A DNA stretch of 64,000 nucleotides, from positions 117,876-181,875 of the forward strand of contig NZ_VJNV01000035.1 in assembly GCF_008633915.1 (NCBI RefSeq), in the 5' to 3' direction. The notes under the pieces were generated by a model. That model saw only the letters and a list, made by a program, of their open reading frames with translations. It ran no database searches and was not told where the DNA came from. The position numbers were made by a program, and so were the translations under genes. The DNA is from Campylobacter sp. LR291e. GTDB taxonomy: Bacteria > Campylobacterota > Campylobacteria > Campylobacterales > Campylobacteraceae. This document shows positions 47,330-56,772 of this stretch, in pieces (within the stretch, counting starts at the first letter, position 1; every line of letters starts with the position of its first letter).

Positions 47330-47899
47330 ATGTCTCAACTTGATTTAATAATGGAATTTTTTAAAAACAACCCAAATAAAAATTTGCATACCCTAGAAGT
47401 AGTTGATTGGGTTAATAAAGAGTGGTTAAAACGAACCGGTAAAATTTTTCGCGACCCTGATAGAGGAATTAGGAGTTTATATCAAAAGGGATATTTAAAA
47501 AAGATTGATAAGGGAATTTATAGGTATGACCCAAATTCTATAAATTTGCGTAATGATTTAAAAGATTTTAGCCCAAAACTTAAAAAACAAATTTTAGAAC
47601 TAGATAATTATAAATGCATGGTTTGTGGAATGAGCATAAAAGAAGGGGTAGAACTTCAAGTAGCCTACATTAAAGCTAAGGATTTAGGTGGCACAACGCT
47701 ACTAGAAAATGGGCAAACACTTTATTCAAAACATAATTTTTTAAAGAAAAATTACAAACAAACAGAACTTGGCAAAAAAATATTTATAAGAATGTTAAAA
47801 AATGCTAAAAAAGCAGGACATAACAAACTTATAGCTTTTTTAGAAGACATTTTAAAGGTTTATGAAAAACATAATATTGATACACACATTTCAAGCTAA
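47330..47899 (+). CDS. HNH restriction endonuclease-like protein with degraded active site
   Basis: The 189-residue protein starts with a winged-helix-like half (HTLEVVDWVNK, GIRSLYQKGYLKKIDKGIYRY) and ends in an HNH-type zinc-nuclease domain. The usual pattern CxxC, then DHI-x-P-x-x-x-GG, then NGQ-x-LC-x-x-HN is recognisable as C96-x2-C99, VAYIKAKDLGG, ENGQTLYSKHN. The DH is AY (112-113), the Pro is Ala116 and the zinc-ligand-like Cys is Tyr132; N127 and H135 N136 remain. Each change can be explained by one base change. It is 2 nt after the broken methyltransferase and is its likely former partner, perhaps type IIS. Confidence 0.7.
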   Translation: MSQLDLIMEFFKNNPNKNLHTLEVVDWVNKEWLKRTGKIFRDPDRGIRSLYQKGYLKKIDKGIYRYDPNSINLRNDLKDFSPKLKKQILELDNYKCMVCGMSIKEGVELQVAYIKAKDLGGTTLLENGQTLYSKHNFLKKNYKQTELGKKIFIRMLKNAKKAGHNKLIAFLEDILKVYEKHNIDTHISS

Positions 47900-48291
47900 A
47901 ACTCAAATTTTTGAATTTCTAAGCCCTTATGAAGTTCGGCTTTAATGTGAGTTAGATAAAAAACAGCAAAATTTATATCTTTTGGGTCTTTAAAGCGAGT
48001 TTTATTTTGATTGATAAATTCTTGTTTTAAGCTTAAATCATCGCTAAATTTAATCTTAGCATGAAGTCTAAGCCATGTAAAATCCTTAGCGCAAACACAA
48101 ATACATATAAAGGGATTTTGACAAAGTTGTTCATGCATTGCCTTATTTTTATTCATACAATAACAAAGCTTATTTTTTATTAATAAAAAACTCCCAATAG
48201 GTCTTGAAATAGGTTTTTTATCACTACTAGTACTTAGAATTTGGATAGGATTTTCTTTTAAAAACGAAGTAATTATTTCCAATGAATTCAT
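47896..48291 (-). CDS. pyridoxamine 5'-phosphate oxidase-like flavin-binding protein
   Basis: The 131-residue protein has the split beta-barrel pattern of the PNPOx-like family (IQILSTSSDKKPISRPIGSFLLI, KLCYCMNKNKAMHEQL, FTWLRLHAKIKF). Members bind FMN, F420 or haem. It lacks the C-terminal part of true PdxH, so vitamin B6 synthesis is unlikely. It is the last gene of the long minus-strand run and overlaps the HNH gene by 4 nt at the 3' end. Confidence 0.75.
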   Translation of the reverse strand: MNSLEIITSFLKENPIQILSTSSDKKPISRPIGSFLLIKNKLCYCMNKNKAMHEQLCQNPFICICVCAKDFTWLRLHAKIKFSDDLSLKQEFINQNKTRFKDPKDINFAVFYLTHIKAELHKGLEIQKFEF

Positions 48292-49479
48292 TTAATCTAT
48301 GCCTTGATTTTTCATAAAAAATAAATTATCCAAAAGCCTTGACTCATCGCCCTTGCCCTTGCTTTTATAAAAACGAATATCCTTGCTTATGTATTTTTGA
48401 TTAACCCAGCCTCCAAAATCGTGAGGATAAAGGTATTTTTGCTTTTGAGGGCTATTATTATCAAGATAGGCTGGAATTTCAAGTGCTTTATTGTTTTTTA
48501 CAAAATTTAAGGCCTCATCAATTCCCATATAACTTGAATTTGATTTTATAGCACTTGCAAGATAAACCACGCATTGACCTAGTAATATTCTAGCCTCTGG
48601 ATAGCCTATATTTTTTACGCCTATTAGGGTATTAATGGCTAAATTTAAAGCGTTTGTATCTGCGTTTCCTATGTCTTCACTTGCAAAAATTACCAAACGT
48701 CTAGCTATAAAATCAGCACTTTCCCCATCATTTATAAGTCTAGCCAAATAATACAAACTCGCATCAACATCACTTCCTCTCATGCTTTTAATGAGAGCTG
48801 ATATTAAAATATAATGCGTATCCTTACTTGAAACACCCTCGCTTTGCATAGTAGGACGCAATCTTTTAAGATTTGCAAGGCTTATGTGCCTGTCATCAAA
48901 AACTAGCACAAATTCAAGCAAATTCAATACAGCCCTTGCATCTGCACTCTTTAATAAAAATTCCCTTGCATCTTCATCCATGCTAAAATTTAATTTATTT
49001 TGTACCCTTAAAAGTAGTTTTTCTAAATGCGTATAATTTAAGGGCTTAAATTCAAAAAGCATACTCCTACTTCTTATGCCTGAACTTAGCACAAAATAAG
49101 GATTTTCCGTACTTGCCCCTATGATAATGAAGCGATAATTTTCCATAGGGATTAAAAGCATTTCTTGTTGAGTTTTGCTAAGTCTGTGAATTTCATCTAT
49201 GAAAATTAAGGGCTTATAAAGGCTTTCGCTATAACGATTTATGATAGTTCTTAGGCTTTCAAGCTTAAAATTTCCTCCATCAAATTCGTAAAAATCAAGC
49301 CCAAAGGCATTAGCGACAACTCTAGCAAAGGTAGTTTTTCCACAACCTGCAGGACCAAAAAAAATGCTATGAGGAAGTTTTTTCATATCAATAAATTTTT
49401 CAAAAACCTCAACCAAGCTTTCCTGTCCTAAAATTTCATCTAAATTTTTAGGTCTAAATTCAAGGGCTAAACTTGTCAC
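48292..49479 (-). CDS. rarA: replication-associated recombination protein A
   Basis: RarA (MgsA) is an AAA+ ATPase at stalled replication forks, related to clamp-loader proteins. The 395-residue protein has Walker A GPAGCGKT (42-49), Walker B FIDEIHRLSK and sensor IIGASTENPYF. The C-terminal part SLYYLARLINDGESADFIARRL is the conserved tetramerisation domain. It lies 9 nt after mnmA. Confidence 0.93.
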   Translation of the reverse strand: MTSLALEFRPKNLDEILGQESLVEVFEKFIDMKKLPHSIFFGPAGCGKTTFARVVANAFGLDFYEFDGGNFKLESLRTIINRYSESLYKPLIFIDEIHRLSKTQQEMLLIPMENYRFIIIGASTENPYFVLSSGIRSRSMLFEFKPLNYTHLEKLLLRVQNKLNFSMDEDAREFLLKSADARAVLNLLEFVLVFDDRHISLANLKRLRPTMQSEGVSSKDTHYILISALIKSMRGSDVDASLYYLARLINDGESADFIARRLVIFASEDIGNADTNALNLAINTLIGVKNIGYPEARILLGQCVVYLASAIKSNSSYMGIDEALNFVKNNKALEIPAYLDNNSPQKQKYLYPHDFGGWVNQKYISKDIRFYKSKGKGDESRLLDNLFFMKNQGID

Positions 49480-49488
49480 CTTTTGCCT

Positions 49489-50505
49489 TTAACTAATAAA
49501 ACCACTCGCTATAACCTTATCTTTATCATAAAATACTGCCATTTGACCACTTGCTAAACCATAAAGTGCTTCTTTTAACTCTATCTTAGCTCTTAAATTC
49601 TCATCAACGCTAACCACACAAGGAACGCTTTTTGAACGATATCTAATCTTAACTTCGCACTCAAAATCCTTTAAAGGCGTAAAAAGATTAATACTTTCAA
49701 GTATGAAATTTTCTATCTTTAATTCTTCTTTATTGCCTACTATAAGTTCGTTTTTATGTGGATTTATTTTAAGCACGAAATGAGGTTCGTGTGCCCCTTT
49801 TACTTCAAAACCCCTTCTTTTTCCTATAGTATAGTGCATATAACCTTCATGCTTTCCTATAATCTCGCCCTTTGAATTTAAAACCTTACCAGGAATTTTA
49901 GTATCCATAAACTCATCCAAAACCTTTACATAGCTATCTTCAACAAAGCAAATTTCAGAACTTTCCTTTTGAGTAGCAAAACTTTTTAATATCTCAATAC
50001 CAGCTGCAAATTTTTTAACCTCTTCTTTTTTTAATTCACCAAGTGGAAAAATAAGGCTTTCAAGGGCTTCTTTTTGAGCATTTGCTAAAAAATAGCTTTG
50101 GTCCTTGCTTTCATCAAAGGCAGTTTTAATAAAGCCATCTTCAATCCTTGCATAATGCCCTGTAGCTAGTTTATCACAACCTAGACTTTTTGCAAATTCC
50201 AAAAGCTTTCCAAGCTTTATAAAACGATTGCATAAGGCACAAGGATTAGGCGTTTTGCCCTCTTTATAGGTATTTACAAAGGGCATGTAGACTAGTTCTT
50301 TAAAATCATCTTGCAAATCTAATACATGATAAGGAATTTGTAAATAAGAAGCTACTTTTTGAACCTTTTGTATATTTTCTTCGTGATAATTTGGCTTGCC
50401 GTGCAATCTCATATAACAGCCTATTACTTCATGTCCTGCATTTTTAAGTTTATAAGCACTCACAGAACTATCCACACCACCGCTCATAGCGACTAGAATT
50501 TTCAT
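49489..50505 (-). CDS. mnmA: tRNA-specific 2-thiouridylase
   Basis: MnmA makes 2-thiouridine at tRNA position 34. The 338-residue protein starts [19 protein letters not shown] with the ATP-binding SGGVDSS at 8-14. The catalytic cysteines are C92 (PNPCALCN) and C186 (SSEICFVED). It overlaps the LOG-family gene by 4 nt. Confidence 0.96.
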   Translation of the reverse strand: MKILVAMSGGVDSSVSAYKLKNAGHEVIGCYMRLHGKPNYHEENIQKVQKVASYLQIPYHVLDLQDDFKELVYMPFVNTYKEGKTPNPCALCNRFIKLGKLLEFAKSLGCDKLATGHYARIEDGFIKTAFDESKDQSYFLANAQKEALESLIFPLGELKKEEVKKFAAGIEILKSFATQKESSEICFVEDSYVKVLDEFMDTKIPGKVLNSKGEIIGKHEGYMHYTIGKRRGFEVKGAHEPHFVLKINPHKNELIVGNKEELKIENFILESINLFTPLKDFECEVKIRYRSKSVPCVVSVDENLRAKIELKEALYGLASGQMAVFYDKDKVIASGFIS

Positions 50506-51107
50506 AATTTTTCCTTTAAAGTTTTTATTATAAAATCTAAGTCGTCAGTGATTTCATACTTTAACTCGTCTCCTTTTGAGATAGTATTTAGTTTAAGTAA
50601 AGAATTCCTGACAAACGCGTCAAAGCCTTGCCAAAATTCTTTCCCAACTAAGAAAATAGGAACATCTTTTTTGAAATTTAACTGCTTTAAAGTTAGAATT
50701 TCGCATAATTCATCAAGTGTTCCAAAGCCACCGGGAAAAATCACAAAAGCGAGACTCTTTTCGATAAGAGCCATTTTGCGAATGGTTAGGCTTTTAAAAA
50801 TCATATTATATTCTAAAAAGTTATTAGAATGTTGTTCGTGGGGTAAAATTATATTAAAACCAGCAGAAAGGGTTTTATCTTTGTGATTATCCCTAGAATT
50901 TGCACCCTCGTTTGCAGCTTGCATAATGCCACCACCCCCACCACTAATAATGCAAACTCCAAGCTCAGCCAAAGCTTTTGCAAGTTCTTTTGATTTAATA
51001 TAATAAATATTATCCTTTGATAATCTTGCAGAACCAAAAAAAGTAACGGCTTTTGAAAATTTAGGAATTTCTTTGAATTTATCAATATCCGCGTAAAATT
51101 CCCTCAT
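50502..51107 (-). CDS. LOG-family nucleotide phosphoribohydrolase-like protein
   Basis: The 201-residue protein has the LOG/lysine-decarboxylase-like motif PGGFGTLDE at 125-133 and the Rossmann element [16 protein letters not shown]. Related enzymes split nucleoside 5'-monophosphates into base and ribose 5-phosphate. Older annotations as lysine decarboxylase are wrong for this family. It overlaps fliY and mnmA by 4 nt each. Confidence 0.85.
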   Translation of the reverse strand: MREFYADIDKFKEIPKFSKAVTFFGSARLSKDNIYYIKSKELAKALAELGVCIISGGGGGIMQAANEGANSRDNHKDKTLSAGFNIILPHEQHSNNFLEYNMIFKSLTIRKMALIEKSLAFVIFPGGFGTLDELCEILTLKQLNFKKDVPIFLVGKEFWQGFDAFVRNSLLKLNTISKGDELKYEITDDLDFIIKTLKEKL

Positions 51108-51934
51108 CTTAGCTGTTCAAGCCTTTCTTTTTTGCTACCTATTTCTGTGATTTGAACGCCAAAGTTTCCATCGACTATAACAACCTCGCCATAGGCTATT
51201 CTTTTGTCTCCTATTAAAATTTCTAAAGGATCGTTTGCAAGTTGATTTAATTCCACAACTGAACCTATATCCATTGTTAGCACATCTTTTAAAAGCATTT
51301 TTTTATTGCCTATGCGAACGCGAACTGGCAAACGAACATCCATAATAAGCCCGATATTTCTTAACTCTTCGCTTATATTTATGCCCTTATCGCCATTTTT
51401 ATCGCTATGTGCACTATTTTCTTCCTGGATATTATTAATAATATTATAAAGTTTTTGGTCAACCGTTAAAGAAAGCTGTTCGTTTAAATCTTCTACCTTT
51501 ACATCAAAAAAATATAATTTTATATAATCTTTTAAATCAGGCTGTTCTTCTATAAAAGAACATTCAATCAATTCAAATTCAAGCTTAGGAATATCTTTTT
51601 GTGCACCAACTGAGGTAGTAAAGGCTGAGATTATATTTTGAAAAACTTCCTTAGCTGCATCCATCTCATCAGCCCCAAGTTTGTCATTTTTAGTTATTTC
51701 TTCTTCGCCCATCATCCATTCACCTATAGCACTCATTAAAACAGCACCTGCTAAAATAGTCATTTTGCCCTTAGGTTTTACATTAAAACTAGCCCTTACA
51801 AGAGGTGGTTTTAAAGTATCTTGCGATGATACATCAAATTCTTTATAATCACTAAATTCAGCCGATTTTCCGGTCAATCCCTCAATAGTACTAGTACATT
51901 CATTTGTAAATAATGTTAAAAAATCACTTGTCAT
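51104..51934 (-). CDS. fliY: flagellar motor switch protein FliY
   Basis: FliY is a FliN-type component of the C-ring that works with FliM in the motor switch. The 276-residue protein ends with a SpoA/FliN domain (IMDVRLPVRVRIGNKKMLLKD, VVELNQLANDPLEILIGDKR, GEVVIVDGNFGVQITEI). The N-terminal part is a CheC-like region without the phosphatase residues as far as I can see. It overlaps fliM by 4 nt. Confidence 0.93.
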   Translation of the reverse strand: MTSDFLTLFTNECTSTIEGLTGKSAEFSDYKEFDVSSQDTLKPPLVRASFNVKPKGKMTILAGAVLMSAIGEWMMGEEEITKNDKLGADEMDAAKEVFQNIISAFTTSVGAQKDIPKLEFELIECSFIEEQPDLKDYIKLYFFDVKVEDLNEQLSLTVDQKLYNIINNIQEENSAHSDKNGDKGINISEELRNIGLIMDVRLPVRVRIGNKKMLLKDVLTMDIGSVVELNQLANDPLEILIGDKRIAYGEVVIVDGNFGVQITEIGSKKERLEQLR

Positions 51935-53007
51935 ATTTCTTCTTCCTCGCTTTCATCAACTTCGTTATATCCACTTGCCTTAGCCCTTCTTTCTTCTTCG
52001 TATTGTTCAAGGATTTCTTTAATCTCATCTTTGTCAGTACGTATTAATTCTATAATCTTAATAGTCTTTCTAAAACGATGAAGTCCAATTTGTGCTAAGA
52101 AAACATCCTTTTTATCGATACTTACAATGGCCTTATCATCAGCTTGTCTATCAAGCCTTAAAATATCTCCTTGTTGCAATTCTAAAAATTCATTTACATT
52201 TATTATAGTCTTGCCTAAAATAACCTCATAAATGATTTCTGCACGACCGATTAATGTTTTTAATTCTTTATTTCTTGATTTTTTAGCCGAGGTTTCACCC
52301 ATCATAATATCGCGATTTGCCAAACGACTTAAAATACTTTCTAAGTGCACGACAGGATAGCAAATATTAACCATACCACTTGAATTTCCTATGATAATCT
52401 CCATAACAACCATTATAATAATTTCGTTTTGTGATACGATTTGAACAACATTTGGACTTGATTCTTTTGCCTCTATACTTGGATAAATTTCAGTTACGGT
52501 TGACCAACTTTCCTTTAATCTTTGCATAACTATACGCAAGATACTATCTAATAAATTTAACTCAATATCAGTAAGTTCTCTAGATGCCTCGTAACTATCA
52601 CCCTGTCCTCCTAAAAGCCTATCTATCATAGGAAAGGCTATACTTGGATTTATTTCTAAAACACAGTTTCCATCAAGAGGTTTTATAGAAAAAACATTGA
52701 AGCTTGTAGGGCTTGGCAAGGACATAAGAAATTCACCATAGGTCATTTGGTCCACAGAATGTAATTTTGTCTCAACTATACTTCTCATCATAGATGAAAT
52801 TTGAGAAGCTAGATTTCTTGCCAATTTATCGTGTATACCCTTAATCGTTCTAAGCTGTTCTTTTGAAACCCTATTTGGACGTTTAAAATCATATACTACT
52901 ATATTTCTGGCATCTTTTTCTTCTTTTGAAGCAACGGGCGTGTCAGAATTATCATCGACAACCTCAAGTAGGGCGTCAATTTCTTCTTGGGAGAGTATTT
53001 CTGCCAT
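51931..53007 (-). CDS. fliM: flagellar motor switch protein FliM
   Basis: FliM binds CheY-P and controls rotation direction. The 358-residue protein starts with the CheY-binding peptide LSQEEIDALLEVV. The middle domain (IVYDFKRPNRVSKEQLRTIKG, FLMSLPSPTSFNVF) and a C-terminal SpoA domain (IIYEVILGKTIINVNEFLEL) follow. It abuts fliA and overlaps fliY. Confidence 0.96.
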   Translation of the reverse strand: MAEILSQEEIDALLEVVDDNSDTPVASKEEKDARNIVVYDFKRPNRVSKEQLRTIKGIHDKLARNLASQISSMMRSIVETKLHSVDQMTYGEFLMSLPSPTSFNVFSIKPLDGNCVLEINPSIAFPMIDRLLGGQGDSYEASRELTDIELNLLDSILRIVMQRLKESWSTVTEIYPSIEAKESSPNVVQIVSQNEIIIMVVMEIIIGNSSGMVNICYPVVHLESILSRLANRDIMMGETSAKKSRNKELKTLIGRAEIIYEVILGKTIINVNEFLELQQGDILRLDRQADDKAIVSIDKKDVFLAQIGLHRFRKTIKIIELIRTDKDEIKEILEQYEEERRAKASGYNEVDESEEEEI

Positions 53008-53702
53008 TAGGACAACCTTTCTCTAAGCTTTTTAAGAAGTTTTTTATGAATTTGTGAAATTCTACTTTCACTTATCTCTAAAATTTCACTTATCTCTTTA
53101 AGATTAAGCTCCTCATAATAATAAAGCTGAATAATTAACTTATCTCTTTCTTTTAAATCATCTAAAACTTCATTTATCTTATCTATAAGCTCTTCTTTTT
53201 CTATCTTTTCTAAAGTATCATCTTCATTATAAAGTTCCATTTGTTCATCAATAGGCAAGGTATAGCTAATCGCATGGGCTGTTCTTACCTCTTTAATCTT
53301 ATCAAGTTCTAAGTCTAGCTTTTTAGCTAAATACTCATCATCGGGCTCACATTCATGTTCTTGGTAATACTCATTTATTAAATTATCAATATCCTTTATA
53401 ATCTTTCTATTATTTCTACTCATTACATCAAGGCTACGCAAATAATCAAGCATAGAACCATTAACCCTTTTTCTTGCAAAACCCCAAAAATTATCATTTT
53501 GTTCTTTATCATAACGTCTCGATAATTTTATCATTTCCTCAACACCCACGCTTATTAAATCATTAACATCTATGTTTGATGGCAAACGTTCTTTTAAACG
53601 AAAGGCCATAGCCCTAAGGGCTGGCATATAAGCTAAAACAAGGTCATCTTGCTGCTTTTTAATGATTTGTGTATAAGGATTATGAGGCGTTTCGTTTTGC
53701 AT
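53007..53702 (-). CDS. fliA: flagellar sigma factor sigma-28
   Basis: FliA drives late flagellar genes such as flaA. From ATG 53702 the protein has 231 residues with sigma regions 2 (MPALRAMAFRLKERLPSNIDVNDLISVGV), 3 and 4 (LIIQLYYYEELNLKEISEILEISESRISQIHKKLLKKLR, an HTH). AAGGAAG lies just before ATG 53702; an ATG at 53726 would add eight residues. The gene overlaps the membrane protein gene upstream by 23 nt. Confidence 0.92.
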   Translation of the reverse strand: MQNETPHNPYTQIIKKQQDDLVLAYMPALRAMAFRLKERLPSNIDVNDLISVGVEEMIKLSRRYDKEQNDNFWGFARKRVNGSMLDYLRSLDVMSRNNRKIIKDIDNLINEYYQEHECEPDDEYLAKKLDLELDKIKEVRTAHAISYTLPIDEQMELYNEDDTLEKIEKEELIDKINEVLDDLKERDKLIIQLYYYEELNLKEISEILEISESRISQIHKKLLKKLRERLS

Positions 53703-54045
53703 TCTTCCTTCTTTCCCTAAGCTCATTTTTCTTTAATTCTTCACGTTCTTCGTTTAATTTTTCTAAGATTATATCCATTCTTTTTTCGCGTAAAACTAGG
53801 TCATTTATAATAGAATTATTTGTCTTTTCATAATCATGCTTATCAAAAATACGTCCACTTATCCTCTTCATATCCACAAAATTCATAATAGAAATATGAA
53901 CAAAGACATAAAACATAAAGGTTATAAACAAGGTAAACATTAAAATATCAAAGGCATCATCAAGACTTGCAACACTAAAAATAATGCCTACAAAAAAGCC
54001 ACAAGCTGTAAAAAATGCTACATAATTTTCTGGTCTCATACACAC
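53680..54045 (-). CDS. small membrane protein between flhG and fliA
   Basis: The 121-residue protein has two membrane helices (about 8-30 and 33-56) followed by a charged helical tail that could form a coiled coil (REKRMDIILEKLNEEREELK). It lies inside the flagellar cluster in all close relatives I recall, but its role is not known. ATG 54045 or 54039 could start it. Confidence 0.7.
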   Translation of the reverse strand: MCMRPENYVAFFTACGFFVGIIFSVASLDDAFDILMFTLFITFMFYVFVHISIMNFVDMKRISGRIFDKHDYEKTNNSIINDLVLREKRMDIILEKLNEEREELKKNELRERRKNAKRNAS

Positions 54046-54053
54046 TTCTTTTA

Positions 54054-54920
54054 TTAAAATCTCTCTATAATTTTTCTAAAAAAGCTAGAAAAACTACGAG
54101 ACTGCGTATTATCAAGCACTTTCTGTTCCAATCTATACAAAAGCCTAGAAGTTAGGGCTTTTAACTCATCGCTTGAAGCTGTATTTTCATCGCTAAATAG
54201 GGTTCTTTTTTTAATGCTTAAACTTACTTCCTTTGACGCACTTAAAAAACCTAAAAATTCTAAATTTAAAGGATTTTTAATATTAGCATCGGCTACTTTT
54301 TTGATATTTTCAAATACCTTTAAGGCCTCTGTTTCATTTTTAACCACATTAAAAATCATTAATAAATTTTCCTTTGTCTTTGAAGTGGTTTTAATGGTCG
54401 CATAAGCATCGGTAATAGCAGCAGGGTCAGGCACCGTTACAACCACGACCTCATCAGACATTTCTAAGAAATTTAAGATATTTCCTCCTATTCCAGCCCC
54501 TGTATCTATGATTAAAAAATCAAGTTCATCTAAAACACTTGCTTGATTTAAGAATCTTTCATAAATATTTTTATCATTGTATTTTAAAATTTCATCTCCA
54601 CTTTCACCGGGAATTAACCATAAATTTGGCCTTACTTCTATTAAAATATCCCCAAGTGAACACTCACCTCTTAACACATGCAAAAGATTTTTGCCTATGC
54701 GAACATTTAAGATAACATCTAAATTTGCCAAACCAATATCTGCATCAAATAGTCCTACTTTGTAGCCATTGTTTGCTAAGACATTGCCTAAATTTGCACT
54801 AATAGTACTTTTTCCAACCCCACCCTTGCCACTTGTAATAGCGATAAAATGGGTATTTTTAGTATTTTTATTTTTTGACTCACTCATTAAATTTTTTAAT
54901 CTATTTGCTTGATTGCTCAT
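54054..54920 (-). CDS. flhG: FlhG, MinD/ParA-type ATPase controlling flagellar number
   Basis: FlhG limits flagellar number and in C. jejuni also helps place cell division. The 288-residue protein has the deviant Walker A GKGGVGKST at 31-39, the DADIGLANLD switch and LIIDTGAGIGG (Walker B). It has an amphipathic C-terminus (SFSSFFRKIIERF) like a MinD membrane helix. It overlaps flhF by 20 nt. Confidence 0.94.
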   Translation of the reverse strand: MSNQANRLKNLMSESKNKNTKNTHFIAITSGKGGVGKSTISANLGNVLANNGYKVGLFDADIGLANLDVILNVRIGKNLLHVLRGECSLGDILIEVRPNLWLIPGESGDEILKYNDKNIYERFLNQASVLDELDFLIIDTGAGIGGNILNFLEMSDEVVVVTVPDPAAITDAYATIKTTSKTKENLLMIFNVVKNETEALKVFENIKKVADANIKNPLNLEFLGFLSASKEVSLSIKKRTLFSDENTASSDELKALTSRLLYRLEQKVLDNTQSRSFSSFFRKIIERF

Positions 54921-56289
54921 CTATTTTTCCTTTATGAAAGCCCTCTAAGATACAACGGACCAAAAAATCACTATTGGCTACTTCTATATCATCTGGTACT
55001 TCTTGACCTATAGAGAAAAAACTCATAGGAATATTTGTTTCATAAATCAATGAAAAAATATTACCAAAAACCTTTGTTTCATCAAATTTTGTTATAATCA
55101 AGGTATCAATACCTAAAAAAGAAAAATTCTTATAAATTTCCATTAAATCTTCATGCTTAGTATTAGCAGAAATCACCAAATTTACATCAATATCTGCATC
55201 AGAATGCGTTAAAAATTCCTTTGTTTTTGCAAGTTTTCCTTGGTCATATTGAGAATTTCCTATGGTATCAACTAAAATCACCTCGCAAGAACTTAAACTT
55301 TTAATGGCCTCGTCTAAATCTTTTGGTTCTATACTATCAATTATAGGCAGTTTCATCATTTGGGCGTATTGAAAAAGCTGCTCGACTGCTCCTATTCTAT
55401 AAGTATCAAGGGTTATAATCCCTGTTTTATAACGTTTATCCCCATAAGCATAACGAAAGGCAAGTTTTGCTAAAGTCGTAGTTTTGCCAACCCCTGTTGG
55501 ACCTACAAGCATCATAATTTTTTGCTTTTTAATCTCACTTTCTACGCGACAAGGCAAGATATTTCTTAAAAGCGAATAAAAATACCTTTGCACCGCATCT
55601 TTATTTGTTTTCATGCTTGTTGGCATATTTTCAATGGTAGCTTTCATAATCTCTTCTAAGTGATTTTCAAGCATTCCGCTTTCTTTAGCTTGTTTATAAA
55701 TACTTGCAAATTCAGGTGGGATTATGAGATTTTTACGCTCCCCTGACTTATCATCCCACATCATATCAACAAGCAAATTCATCTTATCGTTTAGCTTATT
55801 TATTTGTTTTTCAAAGCTTTCTATTTTTTTGTTATAATTTGTGCTACTTGCATTTAAATTTGGCTTTTCATATTCATTTGGCAAGGTAGTATTTGTAACC
55901 TTACTTATCTCACTGCTTACTTCTGAAAGACGTTCTTTAAAATTGTTTAAATCATCATCTTCTTTATTATTTAATTTATTTTTAAAATTTTCTTGTGCTA
56001 AATTTAAATTTGTCTTAGCTCTTTTTGAAAAATCTAAAATAACATCTTCTTGGGTTTTAGGATTTGTGGTACTTGGTTTTGGCATTTTTTTACCCATTTT
56101 TTTAAGGTGTGCTTCATAATCTTCTTCTTCAATAGCTACAACTACCTCATAAAGTCCCTTATGACTCATTGTTTTTGGCTTGATTTGCTTATTTGTGATA
56201 ATCATAGCCGCATCGCCAAATTCCTCTTTTACTCTTGGAATAATCTCTTCGGTATTTTCAACCTCTAAAGTTCTTATGAGTTGTCCCAC
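54901..56289 (-). CDS. flhF: FlhF, SRP-type GTPase placing the flagellum at the pole
   Basis: The 462-residue protein has a basic, poorly conserved N-terminal domain, a middle N-domain and a C-terminal SRP GTPase domain with GPTGVGKTTTLAKLA near residue 265, DTYRIGAVEQL and ILVDTIGNSQYD. FlhF sets the polar site and is needed for flagellar gene expression in Campylobacter. It starts directly after folK. Confidence 0.95.
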   Translation of the reverse strand: MGQLIRTLEVENTEEIIPRVKEEFGDAAMIITNKQIKPKTMSHKGLYEVVVAIEEEDYEAHLKKMGKKMPKPSTTNPKTQEDVILDFSKRAKTNLNLAQENFKNKLNNKEDDDLNNFKERLSEVSSEISKVTNTTLPNEYEKPNLNASSTNYNKKIESFEKQINKLNDKMNLLVDMMWDDKSGERKNLIIPPEFASIYKQAKESGMLENHLEEIMKATIENMPTSMKTNKDAVQRYFYSLLRNILPCRVESEIKKQKIMMLVGPTGVGKTTTLAKLAFRYAYGDKRYKTGIITLDTYRIGAVEQLFQYAQMMKLPIIDSIEPKDLDEAIKSLSSCEVILVDTIGNSQYDQGKLAKTKEFLTHSDADIDVNLVISANTKHEDLMEIYKNFSFLGIDTLIITKFDETKVFGNIFSLIYETNIPMSFFSIGQEVPDDIEVANSDFLVRCILEGFHKGKIDEQSSK

Positions 56290-56772
56290 TTATCTTCCTT
56301 CTATAAAGCCCAAAGGCAAAATTACGCTAATTCTTTTATCAGCACATTCGTGAGGTACCTTACAAAAACTATCTTCCCTAACCTTTTTAGAAAAATACAA
56401 AAGGTCTAAATCAAGCGTCCTTGGGGCATTTTTAAAAATTCTTTGTCTTTTAAATTTAAATTCATAAAAAAGCAAAATTTTTAAAAATGCCCTAGCGTGT
56501 AAACTTGTTTGTAGCAACATTACAGCATTTGTAAAATCCTTTTGAAATTCATATCCAAAGGCTTTATTTATGAGTAATGGAGAAGTCGCCAAAATTCTAA
56601 GCCTTCTATCATCCATAAAAAGTCTAAACAAAGCCCTAAAACACTTCTTTTCATCGTTCATATTACTACCAAGTCCTATAAATGCAAAATACTTAAACTT
56701 CCTTAAAAATTTACTTTTATAAGGGAAAAAACGCATTTTTTCTATACGTCTTGCCCCCTTTATACACAACAT
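56290..56772 (-). CDS. folK: HPPK, 2-amino-4-hydroxy-6-hydroxymethyldihydropteridine pyrophosphokinase
   Basis: FolK transfers pyrophosphate to the pterin in folate synthesis. From ATG 56772 the protein has 160 residues, with FAFIGLGSNMND, NAVMLLQTSLHARAFL and the signature RTLDLDLLYFS (catalytic Asp pair). The frame is open further up to 56889 but that part lies inside aroQ; the TAATG overlap at 56770-56774 makes ATG 56772 the natural start. The first 30 residues are unusually basic. Confidence 0.9.
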   Translation of the reverse strand: MLCIKGARRIEKMRFFPYKSKFLRKFKYFAFIGLGSNMNDEKKCFRALFRLFMDDRRLRILATSPLLINKAFGYEFQKDFTNAVMLLQTSLHARAFLKILLFYEFKFKRQRIFKNAPRTLDLDLLYFSKKVREDSFCKVPHECADKRISVILPLGFIEGR

